The position numbers and the translations under genes are program-made. Positions 22,798-34,621 of a DNA stretch of 64,000 nt are shown here, piece by piece. Source of the stretch: Garcia nutans (lineage: Eukaryota; Streptophyta; Magnoliopsida; Malpighiales; Euphorbiaceae); contig CANTUV010000037.1 in assembly GCA_947685225.1 (NCBI GenBank), forward strand, positions 26,183,001-26,247,000, read 5' to 3'. Numbering within the stretch: the stretch's first letter is position 1; every line of letters starts with the position of its first letter. Below the pieces are notes generated by a model that was not told the DNA's origin, did not search any database, and saw only the letters and a list, made by a program, of their open reading frames with translations.

Positions 22798-24533
22798 TAT
22801 ACATATATTTGTTTAATTTACAAAAATTCCTATTATTAACTTACATTATAAATATTATTATAATTCTCCTACTACCCTTAAACTTATACAACTGTCATAC
22901 AAAATTAAAAAGTATTGCTATGTGAACCATACAGAATACAATATTTATAATATTGTTCTTTGAACCTCTGTGATGCAGTTGATCAAGAACGTATATCTCT
23001 CACTCTGCAGTCTCAATTCTTCTGGTTTGATTTGTACATCAAAAAATAATTCTAACATGCTAAGCAAAGCTTAGTGGTGCTTATGTATCTATGATATGCA
23101 ATAAATTTAAAGAAAAAGAACTTTACATAAACAAATTCAGAAACAATAGAAATTATCACTTTAGAACATTACATAAGAAATTGATAAAATCATTGGAGCA
23201 TAAAATATTGAACAAGATTAGATCCAAAATTTGATTAGTTTAACAACATCCACATAATATATATTTTTTAATATAGCTAACATTTATAAACTTTCCTATA
23301 TCCACTGAACTCAGATGATAAGTTTGGATAACGGGTCACTATTGGAAATTTAATACCAAATCTCAAAGATATGGCTGGAGGCCCAATAATGGCAAATATG
23401 CCCACTGTCATTGAAGACACAATGTGTTTATAAATGGCACGATGTGCCCACTATTACTATGGATATCCACCCTCTGACTAGCCATTCAACCCTAAGCTAG
23501 ATCTAACATCAGTATGATTACGACAATTCATTAGTTTTGTAGTTAAAACTAAATTGTGTATATCATTTCAATGGAACAATACTTTGATCAACATTTAGTA
23601 TTACACATATTTGTCATATATCCAAAGTTTATCACTCTTTTCCATCCTTTTAATACATACACATGAATTTTCAAGATAGAAGTAAGAAACATAAACATAT
23701 TAGCTTCATACTAGGCCCGTATATCATACAGTACAAGCCAAAACATCATCTAGGTACGCCCATGGCCGTGGTGTCTTAACCCCACGCCCGTGGGATACAA
23801 AGTGAAGCTGCCAAATGCCTTGGTAGCACCCCACGATCGTGGCCTTCAAAGCCCATGGCCGTGACATTCAGAACGGCTTTGGTCATGGCACTTAGTTGCC
23901 ACTCCAGTGGCATTGATTTTGGGTCTGCCTTCGGTGTAATTCTTCCTCCAACAGTCCCGACTTTGATACCACACCCATGGAACTTCTAAATCATGCCCGT
24001 GGCATCCCAAAATCATGTATTCTGCACTTTTAAATTGATAAAACACAAACTTATTGGAGATTTAAGTTAAAGATGTATCAAAACCAAATTTTTGACATAA
24101 AAAGAGTTTATATATAATACTTTACTAAAACTTCAATTAACCAAATCATTAATAATTGATCTAATCAAAACTTTCACAACATGATTCAAAATTAAGAAAA
24201 ACAACATCAACAACTTCAATTCCTACATATATCATACAACAAATCATTTATCCAATATTTAAGAAATATCTCATTTTAAATGACTAAATCAACTAATTTA
24301 AACCTTAAAACTCAAAGAAAAACAAATATTTACAAATTAAAATACATAAGCACATACCTCTTCAAAAATTCATCTCTCTCTCTCTTTTTCCCTCTTTTCT
24401 TTGATCATTTGCTAATAATTTAACTTTTTTTAGCTTATTCTTCTAAAAATTTATAATTATATATAATCTACTCTTGACTTTTATTTGTTTTAAAGAAAGG
24501 ATGATGAAGAAAATAAGAAAGATTGTAACACCC
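22798..24533 (-). other. Decayed chromovirus-like LTR fragment
   Basis: There is no coding region. Several landmarks of the B/J/G type of LTR appear in the same order: a CTAAGCAAAGCTTAGTGGTGC segment (about 23059-23079), then a cluster of CATGGCCGTGG and CCACGCCCGTGG palindromic motifs (23755-24005), and a CT-rich stretch (24370-24400) near the LTR start. The terminal sequences are not clear. The solo LTR G is inserted at its right edge, so it is older than G. Confidence 0.45.
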
Positions 24534-25410
24534 TGATACTCCATATAAGTACTATACATATACCTAGTATACATACAATACGTATATAAAGTATAAGAAT
24601 GTTACTTTTAGTTTCAATTTAAAAACCTTTATCCAGATTCATAAAATTGAACATTAATTTAAAACACATTTACAAAAGTCAGTATTCTTATTTATCAAAA
24701 CTTCATTCATCCATATGAATATATATATTAACTCAAAAATACAATATAATTTAAAATCACACATGTATGCATCACCTTCTAGTTGGTCTCGAGACACTCA
24801 TACCTTTCTCGTGGCAAAAAGCTGGACTTCTAGATCAACCGCAACCACCTGCACGATTACACAACTGCGCTAAGCCCGAAAGCTTAGTAATATAAATAAT
24901 AATAAAATATACCTTACTAAAGAATCATACCTCATATTTTTAGCATCATTTTTTTTATTTTCTTTCTCTTACCCCGTTTTCCTTTCTCAATGCATTCTTC
25001 ACATATTCCTACTAATCTCATAAATTATACACATATTTACACAGAACATTCACCAAGCATTACTTACCATTTCTATCTCATATACATATCCATATACGTT
25101 ATTTCAACAAGTCACCATTCAATGATTTATCCAAACCTTCATGAAAACAATTCTTACAAGTTCCACATTCATATACATTTACACATCATATTATATATCA
25201 TACCAATCATGAATCACATTTGCAATAAAGGCAACCATAGATCTCATTTCTCATTTATTTCAACATTTAAATATCACACTGACAACAAAGACAGACTCGG
25301 GCCCAACAGACACTAATATATTATTCAAAGTTCAGAGTTTCTGCATTGGTCCATAATCACAATGATCAAGCCCGTAGGCAATATATCTCATATCTCTATC
25401 CATGGATAGC

Positions 25411-25686
25411 GTAACAGACCCAGTCTCTTGGATCATCAACTCGGCTAAACTCGAGGAGATCCTCAACCCGGCTAGACTGTTACTACAATTCACATTTCAC
25501 ATTTTATCAAGTAACAGACCCAGTCTCTTGGATCTCAATTCATCTCAATGCAAAGAGATCCTCAACCCGGCAAGACTGTTATCTTTCATGTATTTCGTAT
25601 CAATAATTCACATAGTGTAACAGACCCAGTCTCTTGGACCTCAATTCACTCAAATTGAAGAGATCCTCAACCCGGCAAGACTGTTA
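25411..25686. repeat. Three ~100-107-bp tandem repeats in solo LTR G
   Basis: Units start GTAACAGACCCAGTCTCTTG at 25411, 25511 and about 25617, and each ends CTCAACCCGGCWAGACTGTTA. They occupy the same relative LTR position as the ~103-bp array of element B but have unrelated sequence. Confidence 0.88.
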
Positions 25687-25802
25687 CATTTTCACATTTT
25701 CTAGGCATGCCGCCAAATCTAGAACTCTGAAAATTGAATCAACATATTAGACACAAAATCTTTTCATTTTCATTTCATTCTCAAAATCATCTTTCTCTCT
25801 CT

Positions 25803-25903
25803 AGCTTCTCTCTCTCTCTCTCTCTCTCTCTCGTTCACTAAGAAAAAGAAGACGAAGGAGAAGAAGTAGAAAGAAAGATCTCGTTCTTTCTTTCATTCTT
25901 ATC

Positions 25904-25948
<45 letters not shown>

Positions 25949-25990
25949 TAATAATAATAATATTATTATTAATATTAATATTAATACAAT
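25803..25990. repeat. (CT)n and (TAA)n microsatellites
   Basis: A (CT)n run at about 25803-25832 and, after a short gap, (TA)n then (ATA)n from about 25904 to 25990. Both lie in the part of LTR G that corresponds to the upstream part of its transcription unit. Confidence 0.9.
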
Positions 25991-26326
25991 TAAATCTCCA
26001 CCACACACCATTTCTTTTGACTTTCTTCTTCTTTTTCTTTTTGTCCTTATTATCATTATTATTAATCACATATATATATATAACTCACTTTTCCTACACC
26101 ATTATATATATCATGTATATGTGATGTATATGTAAGTATATGTATATGTCATATATATTGCATTTATATTTCCCAAATCTTCTCTTCACTTCTTTTCTCT
26201 TTCCCTTCAATACACACATTGAATTCAAATACAACAATAACCCCAACACTTTTAGGGTATACTTTAGGATATTACAAAGATGGTGGAGGTGGTGGTGTTG
26301 GTGTTGGATGATGGAGAAAGAAAAGA

Positions 26327-28388
26327 AATTTCAGAGTTACTATTTTGGTCCCTAATGACACCATGTGTCTAGCCCCGTAGGAAATATATCCATGGATAAT
26401 CCAACAAGATATGAGCTTACGGCCCAGTCTTTTCACTCAGTCTAGCTTCAAGGATTTGTTTTTGAGGCTTACGACTTGGTCTTTTCACCTGCTCATCAAT
26501 TCATAGGCATCTTGCTAAACCCAGAACTCTGAAAATTGAATAACATACTAGGAACACAATTTATTTATATTTCTCATTATCAAATTCTTTCATAATTCCT
26601 TTATCAAAACTTTTCTCATTTTCTCATGATCAAACTAGGCACATTGCCTTATTATATTATCTTTTTCTCGCTTTTCTCATTTTTCTCATTTTTCTCATTT
26701 TTCTCATTTTTATCAATATCAATTCATTTCATTATACCACATATCTCATTTTTGCTTTCACAACACATTACCCAATTACTTTGGGCATTTCCACATAACA
26801 TACATATTTCACATTTTACACAATTTAGCCATTATCAATGGCTTTTCACAATGCATTTAACATATATATGACATTACAAATGTCATAGCACATTATTTAT
26901 ACACAATCAATGTACCAAGTAGCTTAACACATTTTTCAACCAAAATGTGTTAAGTCTAAACGTCATACAAAAATAAACAATATATATTCAAAGTTTGTAC
27001 ATACCTCCACTAGCAACCCAAAGCAAGCTTAAAACAACCTCCAATCCTATCCTTCCAACTTGCCCTTCACCACTTGGATTGGCCAAACTACTTTCTCTCA
27101 ATGACTATATCAAATTTGATCATAAATAATCATTTAGTATGACATTCTAAGGCATTCTCAACATCAAACCTTAATTTAACAACACTCCTACAAAATTTTA
27201 AAAATGAAGTCTTTCCTTACTTTAACTTAGCAAATCCATATTAACCCATTAAATTATTGTTTTGAGTTTATTTATATCATTACAAACATATTTTAACATG
27301 TTTAAACCAATTACATTAATTAACCCCATGCTTATGTTCAAAACCCTAAAATGGCATAACTTTCACCATTGAAGGATCTCCATTCCAACTCAATCCAATT
27401 ATCATTTCAATCTTATTTCCTCCACTTATATCATTAAATAACATGATTTAAGCATTAAAATCAAACAATTAATCATTCTTTGAAAATTCACTTTTTCAAA
27501 ACCCTAAATCAATACTACCATATTCAAACTCTATCCAAACTTAACCAAATCCATCATTTGCTTTTAAAATCCTTGTTTATGTATCAAAACAACACATTTG
27601 GAACCAATTTGCACAATTAAAACTCATGATTTCAAAAACTCAAATGTTCCATAACCCTAAATTCTCTCTCTTCACCAATCTTACCCAAACCCAACCATTT
27701 CTTTAATCCGACCTTAAAATAATTGTTAATCACTTAAAATAACTTCATCCATACCCAAATAGACAATTAAATCTTATAACTTCAAAAATCCAAAACACAC
27801 ATATTCATACTTTCATGAAATCCAAATAAATAAGTTGAAAACTTACTAATTTTGGTGGAAATCACCAAAAATCCACTTTAAATACTTGAAATCCTTCAAT
27901 TTGTGGAGTATGGCAGATGTAAAATCCTTGACTTCTCTTCCATGGAGGTTCGGCCATTGCGAAGAATAGGAAGATGAAGACAACTTTTCATTTTCTTTTT
28001 TCTTTTCATCTTTATTTATAACCATATATATATATATATTAAAATAATTTTATAATTAATTAATTATTTATTTTTTAAATAAATTAAAAGTCCAAGAATT
28101 CATCTTCCATTCAAAAAGTATTTATTTTTAAATTAATTTATTAATTTTAAATTTTTAAGATTTAATTACCAAAATACCCTTTTACTTTGACTTTTCTTTT
28201 AAAAAGTGTTGACTTTTATATATTGTATATATTATATATATATATATATCACATATATATTCCACTTTTTCACTTAAAATCCCTTCATTTTTCATTTAAA
28301 ACTATTAATTTAATTTATCCATTTAAATTATAATTTATTTTATTCAATTTTCAAAAATTAGAACTTTTCAAAAATTTGGGATATTACA
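26327..28388 (-). mobile_element. Truncated family F LTR (F3)
   Basis: Homologous to F1 and F2 on the minus strand. The TG end is intact (TGTAATATCCC at 28388 read leftward), but the other end stops at about 26327 (AATTTCAGAGTT), so roughly 630 bp present in F2 is missing. It includes GAGCTTACGGCCCAGTCTTT repeats (26410-26510) and the pyrimidine-rich TTTTCTCA array (26665-26715). The short piece 26282-26326 to its left belongs to the older host of LTR G. Confidence 0.75.
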
Positions 28389-28654
28389 CATATGCACAAG
28401 TAATGTGTATCTTATATACACATCAAATGTACCTTACATGTGTATTAAATATATTAAGTATGTAATGTATTAATCCAATATATACAATTAATATACCATA
28501 TGTATATGTTATATATACACTAGATATATATTGGGTATATACAACTTTTATATTTCCAAAATTACGGATGTGACATAGCAACCTAGCAATAATAAAGACA
28601 TAATCAAAATCGGGCATTCTCGAGCCAAAAACTACAATTCATCCAACAAGTAGC
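28389..28654. other. AT-rich stretch, unassigned
   Basis: Mostly TATATA- and GTGTAT-like sequence, ending in ACGGATGTGACA, which read on the other strand would be a TGTCACATCCG LTR-start-like sequence. I cannot match it to any other copy in the window. Confidence 0.3.
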
Positions 28655-29700
28655 AGAGGCAAGCTTGTTTCAATTGATTAACTTTGGTGGAACCAACATA
28701 CATAGGTTTGAATCCTTAAAACCAATCTGCATTTAATATTATAGTGTTTTCCTTCCATAATATAGTTGAGCAGAAGTTAATTATGGTTGATATTTTATAA
28801 TTTAAAATCCATCCAGTAAGTAATAGATTGAGTTTAATGTAGTTTGGATCTCAATTACATTAGTTGCTATATTCAAACCCTAATATTATACATATGAAGC
28901 CCCAGTATGTTAGTTAACATTAGTTTACATATTAAACCAACTTTCAAAATACCAAATAAATCATTTTTTAATATACCAAAATCCTAACTGTGTTTTTCAA
29001 AAACCAAAAAACCCTAGCCTTTTATTCTAAAGACCTAAAATTATTTTTAAAAACCCTAATATGTAACCCTTAAGCCTCAAAAACCTAAACCCTAATTTCT
29101 AAACCTATATATTTAGTCAAACTTAATCCAGTAGCCAAATTTCTAACCCTAAACTAAAACCTTAAGCCTAATCCCAAAATTTTAATTGCCTAAAACCTTG
29201 TTCAATTAATCTAATTTCCATAACCTCAGTCCAAAAACCCTAGTTTCCAAACCCTAACTTCCAAAACCCTAGTTAGCTAAAACCCTAATCTATTTTCCCA
29301 ATTTCTAAAAAACCTTATATTGTTAATTAGTTATTTCCAATTTCCTAATATGTTTCCCAAAACTTAAATCCTAAAAACCAAAAGTCTTAAACCTTAGCTT
29401 TAGAAACCCTAATTTCTCAAAACCCTAATTTTAAAAATGTCAAAACCTAATTTTCCTTATTTAATGTTTTAACCCTATTTTTTATTTGATTTGTTATATG
29501 ATGGTTGGTTTATTTTATTTTAGGATGAATGTTTTATTTTAGTTACTAAGCTTGAATGATTTATTGTGTAATTTAATTTATCATTAGAAGATTTTGGGAC
29601 TATTGCAAAGGATGTGTTTATACCTTTTGGTGGGTGTCCAATTTATTTCAGATATTTATTTTGATCATTTGTGTATTTATTTTTAGTGTAATTTTATTGG
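28655..29700 (+). mobile_element. Diverged A-like LTR remnant
   Basis: Strongly diverged from the LTRs of element A but in the same order: GGTGGAACCAACAT followed by GGTTTGAAT (28683-28712), a long tract rich in AAACCCTAA motifs (28980-29470), and GGATGTGTTTATACCTTTTGG (29607) with GGGTGTCC. The terminal sequences are lost. It lies directly upstream of the piece of element E into which element A inserted. Confidence 0.6.
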
Positions 29701-29860
29701 CTTTTGATTGATTTTTCTTTTAATTTGTGTTTAAAGTTTGTTTGAAGTATTTAATCAAGGTTGAAGAACAAAACAATGGAGCTTTAACTCAATTTGATGG
29801 ATTATTAAGGTGAAAAACATGACACGACCAAGACACTTCATGGCTTGGCCGTGTCTGTAT
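29701..29860 (+). mobile_element. Left piece of element E 5' LTR
   Basis: This short stretch precedes the TSD (GTGTC) of element A, and its continuation resumes at 59795. It ends with the palindromic GACACGACCAAG...GGCTTGGCCGTGTC motif, the same type that fills 59830-60265, which shows both belong to one LTR. The start of the LTR is not defined. Confidence 0.45.
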
Positions 29861-29865
29861 ACCCT

Positions 29866-31863
29866 TAATTTTGTACCCAGTCCAGTCCGATATTTTTAAA
29901 TAGTTCAAAATAATTTTTGTGGTATTTTAATTAAATAATATTTATTTTAATAATATTACTACTTATAAAATTTATTTTTAATAAAAATAAAAACTAAATA
30001 AAGATAAAAAATATATAAATAAATAAAAATCGGTAACAGAAGAATCGACGACGAAAATCATTGGCGACGAATTGGCTTGGGCCAATTCGCTGTAGGAAAA
30101 ACCTGCAGTGAATTGGCTTGGCCAATTCGCCGCAAGTTTTACTTACGGTGAATTGGCCTGTGGCCGGCGCCCAGCCCGCAGCGCCTTGCAATAAATTTTT
30201 TGCCAGCGCAGTTTCACACGTCAGTAGCCCGGTCGGCTCGTAGTTTTTTCGAAACCCTATTTCACTTGGTTTTTGATTTTATTTCCTAAACAATTTTTAT
30301 TTCCTTAACCAATTAGTATTAGGTTTTTTATTTTTTCTTATAAATACCATATTAAAACACATAGAAAGAGACTTTTTTAAAAAAAAAAAAAAGGAGATCG
30401 AACTTTTGAGACTATTCAAGAATTATTCGGACTTTTTCAGAATAGAATGAGAACCTTGGACTTAAAGGAGGAAGAGGCAGTCAGCAAGCAAGAAACGATC
30501 CATCAAAGGCAGTCCAACACTGTCTTTGTTATTGTTCAATCAGAATTCAAAATTGTGGTGGAACCAATAACGGAGGTTTGAATTTCTATTGATTTATTTA
30601 TGTTTACAGTAGCTTCATCATTCAAATTTATCAATTGTTTAAACATACAATAGATGATATTTTTGTTATTTGATCAATTGTTCTGCTTACCATCTAAACT
30701 CTATTTAAAACTCTAAAAATTATTTTTCAAAACCCTAATACCTTAATACCCGTAAAACTAATTTTTAAAATCTAAAACCCTAATTACACATTTCTAAAAA
30801 ACAAAACAATAATCTGTTTTCTTAAAACCCTAACCAAATCTATTTTTCTAAGATTCACAGTAGCATATTCTTTCCAAATACCTAACTTAAAATTCTATTT
30901 TCATGATCTTCAATCTTATTTACTTAAACCTTAAACCTTAATATTATTTTCATAAAACTTTCGAAACCCTAAATTCAAAACCTCCATTCTTTAGATTCAA
31001 ACCTTAATTTATTTCAAACCTAATATTTAACTCAAATATCCAGTAGCCATATTATTTCTTTTATATTAAATGTTTCTCAATTAATTAATCCAGTATATAC
31101 AAAACCCTAATTGTTAAATATAAAACCCAAGAAACCCTAATTGATGCATAAACCCTAAATTTATATACTTACTATTTTATTTAAATTGAATGAATGTTTA
31201 TTATATATTTTGATTAATGTTTCATGTATTTGATGAATGATTTATTTATGATGAATGGTTGTTTACTTTTATTGATTTGCTTTGATTTCAAAACATTATG
31301 AGAGGTATGTTTCCATTTTTTGGGTACCTCATATTGTGAGCATCATGTAATTTAATTTATTTGAAAGTTTTTGGATCAATGTAAAGGATATGTTTCCACC
31401 TTTCGGTGGGTGTCCTATCTAGTTTTAGATGTTAGGCGATGTAAGGACATGTTTCCATCCTCGGATGGGTGTCCATTTATTTATTTTGTCTGGATATTGC
31501 TTTGATTTTAATATAATGATGCTTTATTTTAATTGTCACATGTAGTATGGATAATATTATTATATTTAAGAATTTTATAATATTAAGACCTGCAAAGGAG
31601 GCTGGTTCCAATAAATCAGGCATTGTGGGGGTGTTGGGCCGTTTCTCACCTTCCCCACACGTACCTAACTTTCCGAACCCATTAGGGGGTTAGAGATTCC
31701 TTAGGAATTGATTCATCCACCCCTTTCTTTTTTCCAGTCCATCTGGGTGGCGACTTCATTTTCTCCGAGCTTAGACTTGTGTTCTCTAAGGTCCCGAGCC
31801 TAAACAGTGCCGAAGTCGCAAGAACCATTCCACCGGGATTGGGGGCAAAAATCCCTGCTCACA
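29866..31863 (+). repeat. Element A 5' LTR
   Basis: A 1998-bp LTR. About 180-390 bp from the start is a GC-rich patch of inverted repeats with an AATTGGCTTGGGCCAATTCGC core (30040-30250). A TATAAATACC box (about 30340) lies before an AAAAGGAGATCG segment, a plausible promoter. AAACCCTAA motifs are dense at 30715-31150. The end carries the GGATGGGTGTCC, CCCACACGTACC and GGTGGCGACT landmarks shared with all family A LTRs. Confidence 0.9.
30338..30348 (+). promoter_or_regulatory. Putative TATA box of element A LTR
   Basis: TTATAAATACC lies about 480 bp into the LTR and is conserved at 58266-58276 in the 3' LTR. Family D LTRs carry TTTATAGTGG / ATTTATAG at the corresponding position (minus strand, about 43977 and 52575). 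This would place transcription start about 30 bases downstream, leaving most of the LTR as R/U5. Confidence 0.55.
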
Positions 31864-31864
31864 G

Positions 31865-31880
31865 TGGGACTCCACTGGGG
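31865..31880 (+). other. Element A primer-binding site (tRNA-Arg type, one base deleted)
   Basis: One base after the 5' LTR the sequence reads TGGGACTCCACTGGGG. Element D has TGGCGACTCCACTGGGG at the same place, complementary to a plant tRNA-Arg 3' end as used by Ogre/TAT elements. The A copy has lost one C. Confidence 0.75.
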
Positions 31881-31989
31881 ATAAGAGAAGTTGATTCCGT
31901 TGGTCTTTATATTATTCTATTCTTTCTTATCATGATATTATCCATTGCATCATATTATATTGCATCGTGTGTATGAGTTAGGACTCTCT

Positions 31990-32131
31990 TGTTACCCATG
32001 TTGTGTTATGTAAGGGATATCATACTTTCACTCAAGGTATAGAGATCGAGCATGGCATAACCACTCATAGCCTTGTACCTTTTGGTATATACTTGCTATG
32101 GGAACCTAAGCCTTTTCAACCCAAAGACTAA
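31990..32131 (+). other. Leader region with a conserved small reading frame
   Basis: Between PBS and gag, the frame LCKGYHTFTQG...IEHGITTHSLVPFG...LLWEPKPF is readable on the plus strand, ending at a TAA near 32131. Element D carries the same peptide nearly unchanged at 50558-50755 (minus strand) as a 65-codon ORF with an ATG. Conservation of amino acids in two diverged copies suggests that it was once translated, either as a leader peptide or as an upstream exon of gag. I know of no family for it. Confidence 0.45.
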
Positions 32132-32744
32132 AGCTCATGTAATTGGCCTAGTTACTTTTCTTAGGGTTTTACCCCAAATGCTTGTTGTTTGACTATGGTT
32201 AATTTATCTTGGCTTAAATCATGGCTTATTTGGTTTGTTCTTTTTCTAATATGACCTAAGTACATTGTAAGCTCAAAATAAATTTTTCTTTAAAATCCAA
32301 AAGACCAAAGCCATTTTCAAAACTTTTCAAGATGGTCTTTAGACATAAAACTTTTCTAAAAAAAAAACAAATAAAAAATTCTTTTCTCATGACCCAAATA
32401 CAAAGCCCAAAATCCATTTTTTCTAAAATCATTTTACAGTGGGCTTAAAAACAAAATTATTTTCACAACCTTTTCAAAAGAGCTTATGAATATTTAGGTC
32501 AATTATGGAAATACCAAAAATCAATTGTGAGCTTAGTTTATAATAAGAATTATTAACCATGGGCTTATTTTTTGCATGAATCATTAGTTACTTTTTCAAG
32601 TGAGAAATCTATTTATAATAAACCTCTTAATTTAGTTTTAATCCAATATAGCATAAAAAGCTACTTTAGTAGGTTGAATGGATTAAAACCTAATTAATGG
32701 GAATTATCATGAACTGATTTCCATTTTTAAAATATAACTATTGG

Positions 32745-34621
32745 TTGAAACATCTGAGAGAATTTTTCAAAAATAAGATACCTCATGTTGGTACTTTGTC
32801 AACCATATACCTAGGAAAAGAGACTCTTCATCCGTGTGTGGAAGTTATAAGGTGGGAAGGAATGTCCTATTTATCATTGTTTGTTTATTTTTTGTGCATA
32901 CATGTATACATGCATACATGCATCACATCACATATCATTAATCCTTTCTGGCTCACAGCCTTGGATTACGACAATTCAAAAGCTTACGACAATCTGACCT
33001 ACGTCGGAGATGAAGAATCTAGCAGCGACTCAATCACTTTTTCATCAAAAGCAACGGAGCCCAAACAAATTCAAAGAATGGTGGATGACTTCCTCAATGC
33101 TAAAATGGAAGAACTAAAGGGGGCCCTAACTGAGATCATGAAGAATCAAATGACTACAATATTTGGGAATAATGCCAAAACATCCGCAAGCACTAAGAAA
33201 GATAAGGGGAAGGCTAAAGTTGGTGAAGTGGCTTTTGATGATGATAAGGTGATCATTGATGATGATGATGATTGGGCTAAATTCTTCCAAGATCCTCAAG
33301 ACAAGAAGAAAGAGCCAAAGATTGTTGAAAGATCAACTGTGGAGAAAGCTAAAACTTTAGATGTTGAAAAGATGATTGCTGATCTGGAAAAGAAGTTTGA
33401 AAAGAAGCTGAAAATCGAAGAAATGTCCAAAGTTGACAAATTGTTTGAGCTAGATGAATAAGTTTCGTACAAGTTCAAGATGCCATCCTTTGCAAAGTTT
33501 GATGGAACTGGAAATCCTCACCTCTATGTGAAGCAGTATATCACTGCTATGTAGTCTGCCCGGGCTACTAAGGCTCAAACTCTATGGTACTTCATGCTCT
33601 CATTGGATCCTATTATCCAAAATTGGTTCAATACCTTAGATGATGGCACACAAAAGAGTTGGGATTTGCTATGCAAGGCCTTCATCCAATAATATGGATA
33701 CAATGCTGAAATAGAAGTTACTCTAATGAAGGTGGAGTCCATTAGACAAAGGTCAAATGAGAATTTTGTGGATTATATGAAGAGGTGGAGGAACAAGGCT
33801 GCATTACTCAAGAGAAGGCCTGATGAATCTGATCAAATTAGAATGATTATGAGAGGAGTGTTACCTAGCCTTTGTGAAAGGATGTCTCATACACTCATTT
33901 GAGATTTCAAAGACCTTTTGCAAGCTTGTCTACAAATTGAAGAGTGGGAAAGAGAGAAGAACCTCTTTTCAACAAGAAGGAACGAGAAAGAAAACTACCA
34001 GTCTGGTAACCAAAGCATGCAAAAGGCAATTGGTGTTAATGCTATTGGCCAAGGAGAAATAAGGCAGTTTTCAAAATTGGGGAAGCCGCTGTCTTGGGTC
34101 CTCATCAAGCTACAAAAGAAGGGATTGTTACAACCCTTAAATCCTCGTCCTTTGCCTAACCCTCTCCCACCTAATTTTGACACTAAGGCATTTTGTCAAT
34201 TTCATTAAATGCAAGGGCACGACACGGATGGATGTGTGAGATTAAGGCATGGGATCCAAATTTTGATTGATAGTGGGAAGCTGCCCAAGCCCAACAAGCC
34301 AAACACCAAAGACAATCCATTTTCAAGGTTCAATAGAGTACCACCACTGGCGACCTTCATGATTGGAGGAGGTTTGCATGAAAGTTTTTTCATGTCTTCT
34401 TTCCAAGATGTGGGTGGAGAAGCAATTAAGGAAGAAGTGGTATTTAGAAAAGTTAAACAAGCTATGGTGGGTAAAGAAGTAGCAAGTTGTGTTGTGAATG
34501 AGTTTTGAGACTCAAGCAATAGCGATGATGATCTTGAACCTAAGAAGGAGGAATGGACCTGGTCCGAGCTTGAAGAAGATGAAGTAATGAACACTAGATC
34601 TGGAAAGCCTTATACGAGACC
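32745..34621 (+). pseudogene. Degenerate gag of element A
   Basis: Gag packages the element RNA. The recognisable part starts near 32940 (FWLTALDYD). It includes a charged coiled-coil-like segment (EKMIADLEKKFEKKLKIEE, 33365-33422), the gag core (KFKMPSFAKFDGTG, VKQYITAM, WFNTLDDGTQKSW, FVDYMKRWRNKA, 33470-33800) and a knuckle-like motif FCQFH...GHDTDGC (34188-34231). The matching element D sequence is C-X2-H-X4-H-X4-C. At least six stops interrupt it, for example TAA at about 33459, TAG at 33552, TAA at 33690, TGA at 33900, TAA at 34206 and TGA at 34507. Its frame then runs into solo LTR J, beyond which it resumes at 37127 in frame if the 5-bp target duplication is removed. Confidence 0.85.

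Larger units (their letters stand above)
24534..26276 (-). mobile_element. Solo LTR G
   Basis: A 1743-bp LTR with TGTAACACCCTGATAC at 24534 and TAGGATATTACA ending at 26276, flanked by an exact 5-bp duplication AAGAT (24529-24533, 26277-26281). The end sequences match the TGTAATATCC...GGTGTTACA type of element B, but the body is a different family. Inside are a weak GCACGAT...CTGCGC hairpin (about 24850), a triplicated ~105-bp repeat (25411-25686) and long microsatellites (25803-25990). There is no internal region, so it is a solo LTR. Confidence 0.88.

Noticed and set aside
22798..28388. A single full-length element bounded by F2 and F3 LTRs
   Set aside because: F2 and F3 have the same orientation but F3 is truncated at its inner side, there is no PBS, PPT, gag or pol between them, and the flanks give no common TSD.
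30715..31150. Possible interstitial telomere repeat (AAACCCTAA)
   Set aside because: The motifs are dispersed and not in 7-bp tandem register, and occur in every family A LTR, so they are not a telomeric array.
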